DNA from: Fuerstiella sp. | GTDB lineage: Bacteria > Planctomycetota > Planctomycetia > Planctomycetales > Planctomycetaceae | Direction of reading: 5' to 3' | NCBI GenBank assembly: GCA_022447225.1 | Contig: JAKVAZ010000007.1 | Span: forward strand, 422,475-486,474 | DNA length: 64,000 nucleotides | Part shown: in pieces, positions 27,190 through 36,165 of the stretch | Position numbering within the stretch: the stretch's first letter is position 1 | Layout of the letters: each line of letters opens with the position of its first letter | Notes under the pieces: model-generated | The model's input: the letters and a program-made list of their open reading frames with translations, nothing else | Database searches by the model: none | What the model was told of the DNA's origin: nothing | Position numbers and translations under genes: made by a program

Positions 27190-28749
27190 ATGCGATCACG
27201 TCAGGAAATCTACGAGCGCATTCGCGAATCATCGAAAGATGAGTTCATACTGGAAGAAATGATCCGTCTTGGTTTTTGGCCTGCCGAGTCGGTGATACAG
27301 GAACATCCTGCCGAAGATATTCGACGTGAGGATGAGCTGAAACGACAGCTGCAGATGCTCAGCAGCGAACTTTCACGGTCGGAGAATTCGGAAACTGTCG
27401 GGAAACAGATTTGTCTGCAGCGACGGCAGGACTCACGCCGCAGCAGTACCACGAGAGAAGATCTCCGTCAGCAGAGGAATCAGCGGGCTGCTCAATGGCG
27501 TGAACGCAGTAAATCAGAGATCGGCTATCTGGGAGACGGTGTTTCAAACTCTCTCAGCCAGCTTGAGTTCGATTCTGCGGAACTCTGCAAAAACCGGCTG
27601 CCTTTGATGCAGAGTGTTTCAGATCTCGCAGAGCAAATGGAGATTTCCGTCGGAGAACTTCGCTGGCTGTCGTTTCATCGTCGGGTGGCGAAATACACGC
27701 ACTATCAACGCTTCGGTGTTCCAAAAAAGACCGGCGGCGTGCGGACGATTTCAGCACCGATGCCAAGACTTAAACGGGCGCAGCAGTGGATACTGCTGAA
27801 TATCATTGAGAAAATTGAGCTGCATCCGTCAGCCCACGGATTTCGGAGAGGCCGTTCTATCGTTACCAATGCCAGGCCACACGTAAATTCGGATGTTGTG
27901 ATCAATGTGGATATCAGGGATTTTTTTCCGACGGTGACGTATCCACGGATTCGTGGTGTTTTCAGACATCTTGGCTATTCCGGACAGCTTGCGACGATAC
28001 TGGCGCTGCTGTGTTCAGAACCCGACCGGGCGGAAATCGAACTGGATGAATGTTCGTACTTTGTCGCCAAAACTGAACGCCGTCTGCCACAGGGGGCTCC
28101 GAGCAGTCCGGGAATTACCAACATCATTTGTCGCGGTTTGGATGCGCGTCTCCACAGGATCGCAGAGCAGACCGGCTTTTGTTACACCCGCTATGCTGAC
28201 GACATTACGTTTTCCGGTTCCGGCGCAGCCAACACCAGGGTGGGGCGTGTGCTCCGACAAATTCATTATGTTGTTGAAGACGAAGGTTTTGTGCTCCATC
28301 CGGATAAGACACGCGTCCTGCGAAAGTCACGTCGTCAGGAAGTAACGGGACTGGTGGTTAATGACAGAATCGGTGTGCGTCGAGACCTGCTTCGCAGTTT
28401 TCGGGCTACTCTGTTTCAGATTGAACGAGACGGGCCAGCCGGAAAACACTGGGGGGTGTCTGGTAATGTCATGCGGTCTATCGAAGGGTTTGCAAATTTT
28501 GTGGCAATGGTTGATGCGGAGAAAGGTGCATTGCTTCAGAAGCAGGTACGAATGCTGCACGACTTGTATGGCTGCGAGGAACTGGACGATGTGATTCGTG
28601 AAAGGTGGCAGCCGCGAACTAAAGCCGACGATTCCGGAATGGCAGACCGGCCTGACAATCCGGAAGCGGAGTTACCGGTGCACAGTGAACATTCGGGCCG
28701 TAAAGCAAAGCCTGGGAGGAAATGGTGGCAGTTCTGGAAATTCCGGTAA
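27190..28749 (+). CDS. Retron-type reverse transcriptase with N-terminal extension
   Basis: 519 residues from the ATG at 27190; the frame extends upstream to 26971 but that part would read through the structured RNA and is rejected. Residues 1-150 are a charged helical extension (KDEFILEEMIRLGFWP, then Arg/Gln/Ser-rich), longer than in small retron RTs. The RT core follows: VPKKTGGVRTISAP, AHGFRRGRSIVTNA, NAxxH at 227-231 (NARPH), catalytic Asp 241 in NVDIRDFFPTV, RLPQGAPSSPGITN at 298-311, YADD at 335-338, and VTG at 385-387 in EVTGLVVN. NAxxH and VTG are retron RT hallmarks. No maturase or endonuclease domain. The basic tail ends KWWQFWKFR. No strong SD; translation may depend on RNA folding at a2. 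Confidence 0.94.
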   Translation: MRSRQEIYERIRESSKDEFILEEMIRLGFWPAESVIQEHPAEDIRREDELKRQLQMLSSELSRSENSETVGKQICLQRRQDSRRSSTTREDLRQQRNQRAAQWRERSKSEIGYLGDGVSNSLSQLEFDSAELCKNRLPLMQSVSDLAEQMEISVGELRWLSFHRRVAKYTHYQRFGVPKKTGGVRTISAPMPRLKRAQQWILLNIIEKIELHPSAHGFRRGRSIVTNARPHVNSDVVINVDIRDFFPTVTYPRIRGVFRHLGYSGQLATILALLCSEPDRAEIELDECSYFVAKTERRLPQGAPSSPGITNIICRGLDARLHRIAEQTGFCYTRYADDITFSGSGAANTRVGRVLRQIHYVVEDEGFVLHPDKTRVLRKSRRQEVTGLVVNDRIGVRRDLLRSFRATLFQIERDGPAGKHWGVSGNVMRSIEGFANFVAMVDAEKGALLQKQVRMLHDLYGCEELDDVIRERWQPRTKADDSGMADRPDNPEAELPVHSEHSGRKAKPGRKWWQFWKFR

Positions 28750-29002
28750 TTTCCGGGGCGGTTGTGGAGCAACAAATTCACCGGCAGAAAAACACAGATT
28801 TTGACAGTCCGAAGCGTCGAATCCCTGTCTGGCCCCTGATATCAGTGACAGCGGATTCGCGTTTTTCGCTTTCCCGGTACATGCCTTCCACCGGCCAGCG
28901 TGTCTTGTGGGAGGGGCAATCATTCAGGTCCGCTGACCAGGAGCATTCCTGTGGAAGTCTTCGGACGGTCAGTGAAAAGACGTAAATTTCATTCTTGCGT
29001 GA

Positions 29003-30748
29003 TTACAGGCCATTGCCACTTTGCCATCCGGTTGCATCAATGCGTTTTAGTTCCGCTTCGATGGAATCTCCCTGGTAACATGAAAACCAGCCACGGAGAA
29101 TTTTGGACTCTCCTGGAGCACAGTCTGGGAATTTTCCATCACTATGCATGCAGGGACAGGGCGTATTAAACCAGGTACTGTGACAGGGGGTCCAGGCTGT
29201 AATAATCCAGCGGTTATGTTTCGATGACCGTCGGGCAATATAGGGAGTCGACTCGATGATGTGTTCTTTTTCCGGATAAGCAAACTCCGGTGCCCCTTTG
29301 AGCATGATGCAGTTTTGCACGCGCAATCCGCTGAGAGTTTCCGTGGAGCCGTTACGGAGCCACATTTCCATACGCACCGCGTCAGAGGCTGGAACAACCT
29401 TTGTGCCGAAGACAACGTTATTTGGAAGCGTGCGTTCCATCAGCAGACAACCATCCGGCTGTCGGTTCCATTCCAGTGTCTCCAGTGGTATGTCCTGCTT
29501 CGTCCACATTGTTCCGATGTGGGTGTGCGCAAGATACAGCAGTCCGTGCTTTGCTTCGTCGCTGCGGCGGATGGCTTCCGGAATATCCAGTACAAAGTAA
29601 CTGTGTTCATCCCAGGGGGCGAAAACACTTATTTTTGTGTCCCGCTGCGGACGTAAGGCTCCGTCCAGAAATCCAATTCTCGGATGACGACCACCCGGAT
29701 AGGGCAGCGTGAGCAACGGCTGATCAGAGTCCCGTACCGGTCGGGTTTCAGCACTTATGTCAAATCGCTTGAGTGCTGAGATTATTTCTTCCCCGGTGAA
29801 TCCCGTTGCCGCCCGAACTTCAGCAACCGTATAACGATGATGCCAGACCATGTTCTGCAGCCAGAATTTGAGACCAGCCTCCGTTTTGGGTCTGCGGAAA
29901 TTTTGGTTTGATTTTCCGGATTCTATCAGTCGACGGCGGTCGTTGATCACAAATTCCGGATCAGCCGGTCGCACTTCAGGATCCACAAATCGATCGAGGT
30001 CACGCAGTGCAATGACTGTGAAGCCATTCTCTGCAAGATAATTCATGTACAGTTGAAACCTGTCTTCGGGAGTATTCACCCAGGAATGAGCAGTGTCCGG
30101 CGTTCCGTGAAACTGCAGGACTGCAACGCGGCCGAACGCTGCCTGATTGACGGCATTCCTGAAGTCGCTGAGTGTCCAGTCAGGACGGCCGTCTCCGGCA
30201 GAAGGAATCAACAACGGGTGGTCCAGGCCTGGTTCATAGGCGACCCCCTGTCCGCGATCATAGGGATATTCGGGTGATCCGCCTCGTCGCGCAAACCTGA
30301 TTCCAAGATCCTGAAGAATCTGTAATGCCGCCAGGTCAATGCCATTTGCCGGATATGCGAACGATGTGGTGCGCGGAATGCCGTATTCCAGACATCGAGC
30401 GTTGATTGCTTCGATCTGTTCCGTCAGTTGCGCCAGTTTTTCAGGACTGTCTGCACTCAGTGACATGTGATCACGAGTGTGATTTCCTATCTCGAAACCA
30501 TCCTGATGCAGTTGCGCAATCTCTTCCCAGGTCATATAGTCCTTCTTGTTGGTTTTGAAGTCGAATCCTTCTGTAACGAAGAAGGTGGCGCCGAACCCAT
30601 ACTTCAGCAGGGTTTCCCGCACTACCGTGAAATGTGATTTCACAGAATCGTCAAACGTCAGGACAACCAGTTTGTCATTGATCGGTTCGAGTGCAGTTGC
30701 CGGTATTACCGTCAGCGACAGAGACACCATCAGCAGGAATCTGTACAT
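29003..30748 (-). CDS. Secreted polysaccharide deacetylase (NodB/CE4) family protein
   Basis: About 581 residues with a signal peptide (YRFLLMVSLSLTVIPATALE). The NodB domain covers about residues 25-260: TFDDS (motif 1), IGNHTRDHMS (HxxxH metal site, motif 2), FAYPANGID (motif 3) and VLQFHGTPD near its end. CE4 enzymes remove acetyl or other N/O-linked groups from glycans in the periplasm. Residues about 290-581 form a second region with no domain I recognise (LTLPYPGGRHPRIGFLDG, then WDEHSYFVLDIPEAIRRS), perhaps beta-rich and carbohydrate-binding. The first Asp of TFDD is present. Start ATG at 30748; cysK lies 68 bp upstream in the same direction. Confidence 0.9.
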   Translation of the reverse strand: MYRFLLMVSLSLTVIPATALEPINDKLVVLTFDDSVKSHFTVVRETLLKYGFGATFFVTEGFDFKTNKKDYMTWEEIAQLHQDGFEIGNHTRDHMSLSADSPEKLAQLTEQIEAINARCLEYGIPRTTSFAYPANGIDLAALQILQDLGIRFARRGGSPEYPYDRGQGVAYEPGLDHPLLIPSAGDGRPDWTLSDFRNAVNQAAFGRVAVLQFHGTPDTAHSWVNTPEDRFQLYMNYLAENGFTVIALRDLDRFVDPEVRPADPEFVINDRRRLIESGKSNQNFRRPKTEAGLKFWLQNMVWHHRYTVAEVRAATGFTGEEIISALKRFDISAETRPVRDSDQPLLTLPYPGGRHPRIGFLDGALRPQRDTKISVFAPWDEHSYFVLDIPEAIRRSDEAKHGLLYLAHTHIGTMWTKQDIPLETLEWNRQPDGCLLMERTLPNNVVFGTKVVPASDAVRMEMWLRNGSTETLSGLRVQNCIMLKGAPEFAYPEKEHIIESTPYIARRSSKHNRWIITAWTPCHSTWFNTPCPCMHSDGKFPDCAPGESKILRGWFSCYQGDSIEAELKRIDATGWQSGNGL

Positions 30749-30816
30749 TGTGAGAGTTCTTCGCGCAGGAGCGACTGGATGGCGGTTGTGAAGTCGGTGT
30801 CGACGAACAGTGATCG

Positions 30817-31755
30817 TCAGGACATATCCCGGGTGAAGTCAAACATTGGAGTCGACAAATAACGTTCACCGGAATCCGGCAGAACGACGACAATTGTTTT
30901 GTTCGCGTTTTCCGGGCGTTCAGCAACCCTGATGGCAGCCACCAGAGCCGCTCCACTGCTGATTCCGCAGATAATGCCCTCCTCGCGGGCGATACGTGGT
31001 GCCATTTCGATGGCTTCTTCACCGGACACCTGGACCACATCGTCGACCAGTGAAACATCGAGATTGTCAGGGATGAATCCGGCTCCAATTCCCTGAATCG
31101 GATGTTTGCCAGGCTCTCCTCCGGAGATGACCGGACTGGTGCTGGGTTCCACGGCAATCGAAGTCATCGACAGATTCTTTTCCTGCTTGAGAAACCGGGA
31201 AACTCCGGTAATCGTCCCGCCTGTTCCGACACCGGCGACGAAAATATCAATGTTACCTTCTGTGTCCTGATAGATTTCCGGTCCTGTGGTTTTGAAGTGT
31301 ATTGCCGGATTCGATGGATTGCTGAACTGCTGTGGCATAAAGAAATTGTCCTGAGCGGACAGTTCTTCAGCTTTGCTGATGGCACCCTTCATGCCGTCGG
31401 CTCCCGGAGTGAGCACCAGGTTGGCTCCGAAGGCCCGCAACATTTGGCGACGTTCCAGTGACATTGTGTCCGGCATGGTCAGTGTAAGTTGATAGCCGCG
31501 AGCCGCACAAACAAAGGCCAGAGCGATGCCCGTATTGCCGCTGGTTGGTTCTACGACCTGCATACCTGATTTGAGTCGACCGTTTTCTTCCGCATCCCAG
31601 ATCATCGAAGCCCCAATCCGGCATTTGACGCTGTACGCCGGATTGCGGCCTTCGATTTTTGCCAGTACGGTTGCTTTGGTATGACTTGCGAGACGGTTAA
31701 TCTGTACCAGCGGCGAGCGGCCGATTGACTGGGTGTTGTCTTTCAGAACGGGCAT
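30817..31755 (-). CDS. cysK: Cysteine synthase A (O-acetylserine sulfhydrylase)
   Basis: PLP enzyme making cysteine from O-acetylserine and sulfide. 312 residues. The Schiff-base Lys lies in the [18 protein letters not shown] block, and the asparagine loop [13 protein letters not shown], the phosphate loop [14 protein letters not shown] and the [11 protein letters not shown] Ser that contacts the PLP nitrogen are all intact. The SVKCRIGA form matches CysK of E. coli rather than CysM. Full length with ATG at 31755. Confidence 0.96.
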   Translation of the reverse strand: MPVLKDNTQSIGRSPLVQINRLASHTKATVLAKIEGRNPAYSVKCRIGASMIWDAEENGRLKSGMQVVEPTSGNTGIALAFVCAARGYQLTLTMPDTMSLERRQMLRAFGANLVLTPGADGMKGAISKAEELSAQDNFFMPQQFSNPSNPAIHFKTTGPEIYQDTEGNIDIFVAGVGTGGTITGVSRFLKQEKNLSMTSIAVEPSTSPVISGGEPGKHPIQGIGAGFIPDNLDVSLVDDVVQVSGEEAIEMAPRIAREEGIICGISSGAALVAAIRVAERPENANKTIVVVLPDSGERYLSTPMFDFTRDMS

Positions 31756-32054
31756 TCCGTTGTACCTTTCGATCAGACAGAGTTTTCGCTCGTAAATTAC
31801 TGAATCCCGAGCTGTTGTTTACCAAATTGGAGCGTTTTCGCTAAGTCCTGTCCCGAAATCGTTATCGGAGCCGGTCAGATTTCACTGTTTGGAGCCGCCT
31901 GGTTTTGTGTGTCACATCCGAACGATCATGAAAATTACACAAACGCGGCCCGTAGAGACTCGAAAGCGATCCTTTGTCGCCTTATTAATCACATGACGCG
32001 ACCAGTGCGGTGTCATAATTTAGACTTCTGTTTCCCCGTGTCCTGGCAGTTTTG

Positions 32055-33104
32055 ATGTACCGATTGTGTTCTATGTTATTTCCGGCAGCCTTTCTGCTGT
32101 GCATGATTGTTGTGATCCCGAATCATCGGCCTGTGGAGTCACGGCCAGGGATATCCCTGGTCGTGGCACCGGGTGGTTTATCCGACGATTTACAGGAGGA
32201 CATTGTCGTCGGCAAGGGAACTCCGGAGAGTGATTCTGTCCCGGCTGAACGGAATCACTCTCCCGATGACCGGACTTCACGCACGTTAATTCTGCCTGTT
32301 TACTGTTTTCTCATCGTTGCAGCATCATTGTTCGGTGGCTGGCTTCCGTCACTGATCCAGCTGACTCACACACGAATGCAGACGATCGTCAGTTTTGTCG
32401 GTGGTCTGATGCTGGGTACCGCAGTCTTTCATATGATTCCTCACGCGTTCACGCAGCTGCGTCACATCGATCAAACGATGATGTGGACCATGTGTGGAAT
32501 TGTCCTGATGTTCTTCCTCATTCGCACCTTCCACTTTCACAATCATGGAATTGCCGAAGAAGCTCAGGAGGATGCCTGTGATCCGTGTGGACAGGATCAT
32601 TCCCACAGTCATATCCATGTCCATTCCCATCCACAGGTACACCAACTTAGCTGGATCGGTATCCTTGTCGGACTCAGTATTCATACCCTCCTGGACGGAA
32701 TTGCATTGGGAAGTGCTGTTGATGCTGACAGTCTTTCACTGCTGCCTGGCATCGGAGTGTTTCTGGCGGTATTTCTGCACAAACCTCTGGATGCCGTTTC
32801 CATTACCACACTGATGGCAGCTACCGGCTGGACCAGAAAAAAAATACTGGCAGTGAATGCGGGATTCGCTGTCATGTGTCCGGTTGGAGCAGTTCTGTTC
32901 CTGACGGGGATCAGACGTTTCCCCGGACTTCAGCAGGAACTTGCCGGATCAGCGATGGCATTCTCTGCAGGTGTGTTTCTGTGTATCGCACTCAGTGATC
33001 TGCTTCCCGAAATGGAATTCCATTCGCATCATCGTCTGAGGCTTTCGGCCGTGCTTTTCCTGGGAATTTTCACCGCCTGGGCAATTCGGCACGTCCACGT
33101 TTAG
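32055..33104 (+). CDS. ZIP-family metal transporter
   Basis: About 349 residues from the ATG at 32055. An N-terminal signal/anchor segment is followed by a ~55-residue extracytoplasmic stretch, then the eight-helix ZIP core. A His-rich loop (HSHSHIHVHSHPQVH) lies between helices III and IV, and the metal-binding helices read LSIHTLLDGIALGSA and FLHKPLDAVSITTLMAATGW (H-D and H-K-P-x-D variants of HNxxDG/HEIPHE). Likely imports Zn(II) or another divalent metal; specificity is not decidable. Divergent from cysK over a ~300-bp gap in which I see no metal-regulator operator. Confidence 0.9.
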   Translation: MYRLCSMLFPAAFLLCMIVVIPNHRPVESRPGISLVVAPGGLSDDLQEDIVVGKGTPESDSVPAERNHSPDDRTSRTLILPVYCFLIVAASLFGGWLPSLIQLTHTRMQTIVSFVGGLMLGTAVFHMIPHAFTQLRHIDQTMMWTMCGIVLMFFLIRTFHFHNHGIAEEAQEDACDPCGQDHSHSHIHVHSHPQVHQLSWIGILVGLSIHTLLDGIALGSAVDADSLSLLPGIGVFLAVFLHKPLDAVSITTLMAATGWTRKKILAVNAGFAVMCPVGAVLFLTGIRRFPGLQQELAGSAMAFSAGVFLCIALSDLLPEMEFHSHHRLRLSAVLFLGIFTAWAIRHVHV

Positions 33105-33129
33105 CTCAGTTTGTCTGAAGGCTTACGTA

Positions 33130-34416
33130 TTAGATTGCCCGCAGCACTGCAGAAGCACTTTGGCCTCGTGCTGTACGATTCACCGAAACTGCTGTACGAT
33201 TTCGAACAGTCCGGGGGCCGTCTTTGACGACATTTATTCGGCAACGTGGATCAGGCACTTCGTAGTTCAATGTGGCCGGAACTTCACCGTACCGCACTGC
33301 CAGTAGTGTTCCTGCCAGTTCAACTGCTCCGGCACCCGCATCAAAATGTCCCGTGTAACTCTTCAGCGCTGTAACTGGAATTTGGGACACTCGGTCACCC
33401 AGAGCGAGGTGATAGGCCCGTGATTCGACAATATCATCAGTCTGAGTACTTTTGCCCTGCGCGTTAATATGTCCAATCTCATCGGGACGAATACCTGCAC
33501 GTCTCATTCCTGACTCGATGGCTTTGACGAGTCCCCGACCACTGGACTCGTTGTTGATTCCACGACCATCACAGCCCGCACCCACGCCAATCACTTCCGC
33601 GTAGATGTCTGCTCCTCGGCGAATTGCATGCTCGTAGCGTTCCACGATACAAGTGGCAGCACCTTCGCCGACCACCGCTCCATCCCGCTCAAAATCGAAT
33701 GGTCGGCAGGCCCGGGAGGGATGATCAGAACGCTGGGACAATCCTTCGAATCTATGAAATTTGGCGATGTCAACCGGGTGAATATTTGAGCTGCAGGCAC
33801 CTACAATTACAGCATCGGCTCGATCTGCTTCAATAATTCGCACGGATTCGGCCAGTGCGAGGAGTGCGGACGCATCGCGGGATGTAATGGTATTGTTGGG
33901 GCCCTGTGCGTCATGGTCGATCGAAATATGACACGCGGGCATGTTCGGTAACTGACGCAGAAGCCACAATGGAGCGATCCGGCCGAGTCCGGCTTCTCCC
34001 CAGCGGGTCATATCGATTTCTTTGGTTCCTTTGCGACACGCTTTGACGGCAGCTGCCAGTTCTTCGGGGTGTGTTGTCATGCGGCCAGCACCGAAAGTGA
34101 CACCGAGGCGAAGGGGGTCGATATCGCCGGTTGCCAACCCTGAGTCCGCCATTGCCTGACGGGCTGATGCGACGCCCAGCTGCATATCACGGGACATGAC
34201 CTTCAGAAACTTTCGATCCCGAAGATGTCGAACGGGATCGAAGTCCCGTACTTCTGCCCCAAACGCTGACGGCAGTTTGTCGTGAGGAATCGACAGAACA
34301 TCGATACCGCTGCGACTCTCTTTCAAGCTCGTCCAGAACGCGTCTATGCCAATGCCGATGGGAGAGACAACTCCCAATCCTGTAATGACAATGCGAGCAC
34401 CGTCTCGCGCAGCCAT
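33130..34416 (-). CDS. Degenerate beta-ketoacyl-ACP synthase (FabF-like, active site replaced)
   Basis: 428 residues with the whole KAS II fold: IVITGLGVVSPIGIG, the ADAVIVGACSSNIHP block, RPFDFERDGAVVGEGAA, INAQGKSTQTDD, ALKSYTGHFDAGAGAVE and TLNYEVPD. Aligned to FabF, the nucleophile Cys of the usual TACxTG block is Asp181 (ITSRDASA), and the first catalytic His (NAHGTST) is Gln320 (NAQGKST). Lys352 and His357 are kept. It cannot do normal Claisen condensation by the known mechanism. It may resemble chain-length factors of type II systems (where Cys is often Gln), or act as a scaffold or decarboxylase. No partner KS or ACP gene is adjacent in the window. Confidence 0.88.
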   Translation of the reverse strand: MAARDGARIVITGLGVVSPIGIGIDAFWTSLKESRSGIDVLSIPHDKLPSAFGAEVRDFDPVRHLRDRKFLKVMSRDMQLGVASARQAMADSGLATGDIDPLRLGVTFGAGRMTTHPEELAAAVKACRKGTKEIDMTRWGEAGLGRIAPLWLLRQLPNMPACHISIDHDAQGPNNTITSRDASALLALAESVRIIEADRADAVIVGACSSNIHPVDIAKFHRFEGLSQRSDHPSRACRPFDFERDGAVVGEGAATCIVERYEHAIRRGADIYAEVIGVGAGCDGRGINNESSGRGLVKAIESGMRRAGIRPDEIGHINAQGKSTQTDDIVESRAYHLALGDRVSQIPVTALKSYTGHFDAGAGAVELAGTLLAVRYGEVPATLNYEVPDPRCRINVVKDGPRTVRNRTAVSVNRTARGQSASAVLRAI

Positions 34417-35052
34417 GGAAACGCCCCAATTCTCGGGCCGCTACTGCCACATCCTGGACAGCCAACGACGACCCGATTCAAGAAATTCACTAATGATTCC
34501 TGCTCGGTTCACGCTGATTTACACACCAGAAACGACGGATCAGCCGGTCAGTAATTTCTGAATCTACCAGCTCTTCCGGATAGACGATCGTTTCCGGAGT
34601 GTTGTTGACCCCACTGTTGCCCATAGGCAGCGGAATCGAGAACAGGAACAATTCACAGACAAATCTACCAACGTAGTCCGATTCAGCCGAATCTTTGCAG
34701 ATTACAAAAGTTAATGTGATTTGCGTCAAGATCGGATATTCAGATTAACTATTCCGCGGGAATCCAGTTCCTTGGGCAACCACAGCTTCCGGCATTTTCG
34801 TGCAGACCAGCTGATCTGCTGACGGGGCCATCTCCATGTTGGACGGCTGGCCCTGCTGTTCCTGTTTGTTTGCGACCACTTACCCTAACTGTGCTACGTT
34901 CCACAGGCACATGTTTACCAGTCCTATACGGAAAGTCCCTGTGGGTTCCAGTGTGGTTTGTGGCTGTTTTCTACGTCTTGACAGATGTCTCTTCGAAAGT
35001 GGTGCGATCCGTTGATCGCATGATTTTCTGTAGGTATGGTCGAAAGAGTTCC
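34417..35052. other. Intergenic; one doubtful 44-codon minus-strand ORF
   Basis: 636 bases between the divergent ketosynthase (minus) and the sialidase remnant (plus). The only ORF worth noting is 34490-34624 on minus (MGNSGVNNTPETIVYPEELV..., 44 codons), helical and acidic in its middle but without SD site or known family. It is in front of the ketosynthase gene in the same direction. The remainder shows nothing I can support. Confidence 0.3.
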
Positions 35053-36130
35053 ATGAAAATCTCTGCGATTTGGTTGACACTGTTCTACTTTATTTTCACG
35101 GGGTATGGACGGGCCAGCGGAAGGCATCTCCATTTATTTCAATCAGGGAAAGAAGAGTGTTCTCGCTATCGAATTTCATCTCTGGTCGTCACGGAAGGTG
35201 GACGGATTTTTGGCAATTTGCGAAGGACGAGTAGATGGGGTGGCCAGAGACGCGGGTCTGGTATGCAAACGTAGTGTGGATGACGGGGCAACCTGGTCGG
35301 GGCTGAAGGTGATAGTGGACTGGGTAGAAACACCGTCGGCAACCAGGCGGTGCTGGTTGATGGCTAAACGTACAACGTACGTGGTGTGGATTGCGCACAC
35401 AGTCCGTTCGGGAGAGGAATCGGAGGAGACGATAACACGCGGTAATACGAAACAATCGACATGTGTCTTGCTGAGGCACAGCAGGGATGAGGGACAGACG
35501 TGGAACGCGTCACACGATATTACTAAGGCAGTGAAACGCGACGACTTGACGTGGTGCGGCTGTGATCCAGGCGTAGGAATTCAACTGGAAAGCGGGCGGG
35601 AACGCAGGCAGGCTCAATGGTGAATCTCAGGCCCTGTAACGATCAGGCGGTTCTGTTCATCTGAATGTCCGTACCTCAGGCCAGGGACCGCAGGTCCGCT
35701 CCATTATTGAGAGTCGAGATGGCGGCCATACCTGGTTCCGCAAGAAACCTGACCAAAACCACTGTACGACTCGCCCTGTCAGGCGAGTCCGTTGAAACTG
35801 AGGCCGCGAGATGGCAGTCCACGCTGGCTCTATTTCCACCCTGCAGGACCAACCGACACAATTCGAACGTTGGCCTCATCCTTAACGAAGGTCGTACATG
35901 GAATATCGGCACTGCTGCTGCCGGGCTGCGGCGACCTTCTGACCGGGATGCAGAGAAACGCTGGACGAATCTGTAACGGAGACACCTTACATTACAACCC
36001 CAGGCTGGTATCTCTAAGACGCTCGGCGGGGGCGTTACCGATCGTGCCACTGTTCGCGGGCCAGCAATCACTATCCACGATCGTTTCGACCGAGACCAGA
36101 CTTACATTTCGTTTGCCAACCGGTTGAAGA
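35053..36130 (+). pseudogene. Sialidase (exo-alpha-sialidase/BNR) pseudogene, multiply frameshifted
   Basis: Reading from the ATG at 35053: a signal peptide (MKISAIWLTLFYFIFTGYG), then RYRISSLVVTEGGRI, the usual N-terminal RIP-like region of sialidases. A frame change near 35205-35215 leads to FLAICEGRVDG. Asp boxes (SxDxGxxW) follow at 35273 (SVDDGATW) and 35480 (SRDEGQTW), with GCDPGVGIQLESGR. After a stop at 35621 the next box SRDGGHTW (35712) is in another frame, NEGRTWN (35884) in a third, and NGDTLHYNPRL near 35975 in yet another. At least four frame changes and stops. A functional protein is not possible. Ends near the secDF gene, which converges on it. Confidence 0.8.
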
Positions 36131-36165
36131 GATGCAGAGTCGGGGACCGACCTGATCACAGTCTG

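Noticed and set aside
27190-28749. RT as group II intron, DGR or CRISPR-associated RT
   Set aside because: No maturase or HNH domain, no intron-like RNA ends, no variable repeat or template repeat pair seen and no CRISPR array; the NAxxH and VTG motifs point to retrons.
34490-34624. 44-codon minus ORF in front of the ketosynthase, considered as an acyl carrier protein
   Set aside because: No DSL phosphopantetheine motif and too short for ACP; listed only as an intergenic note.
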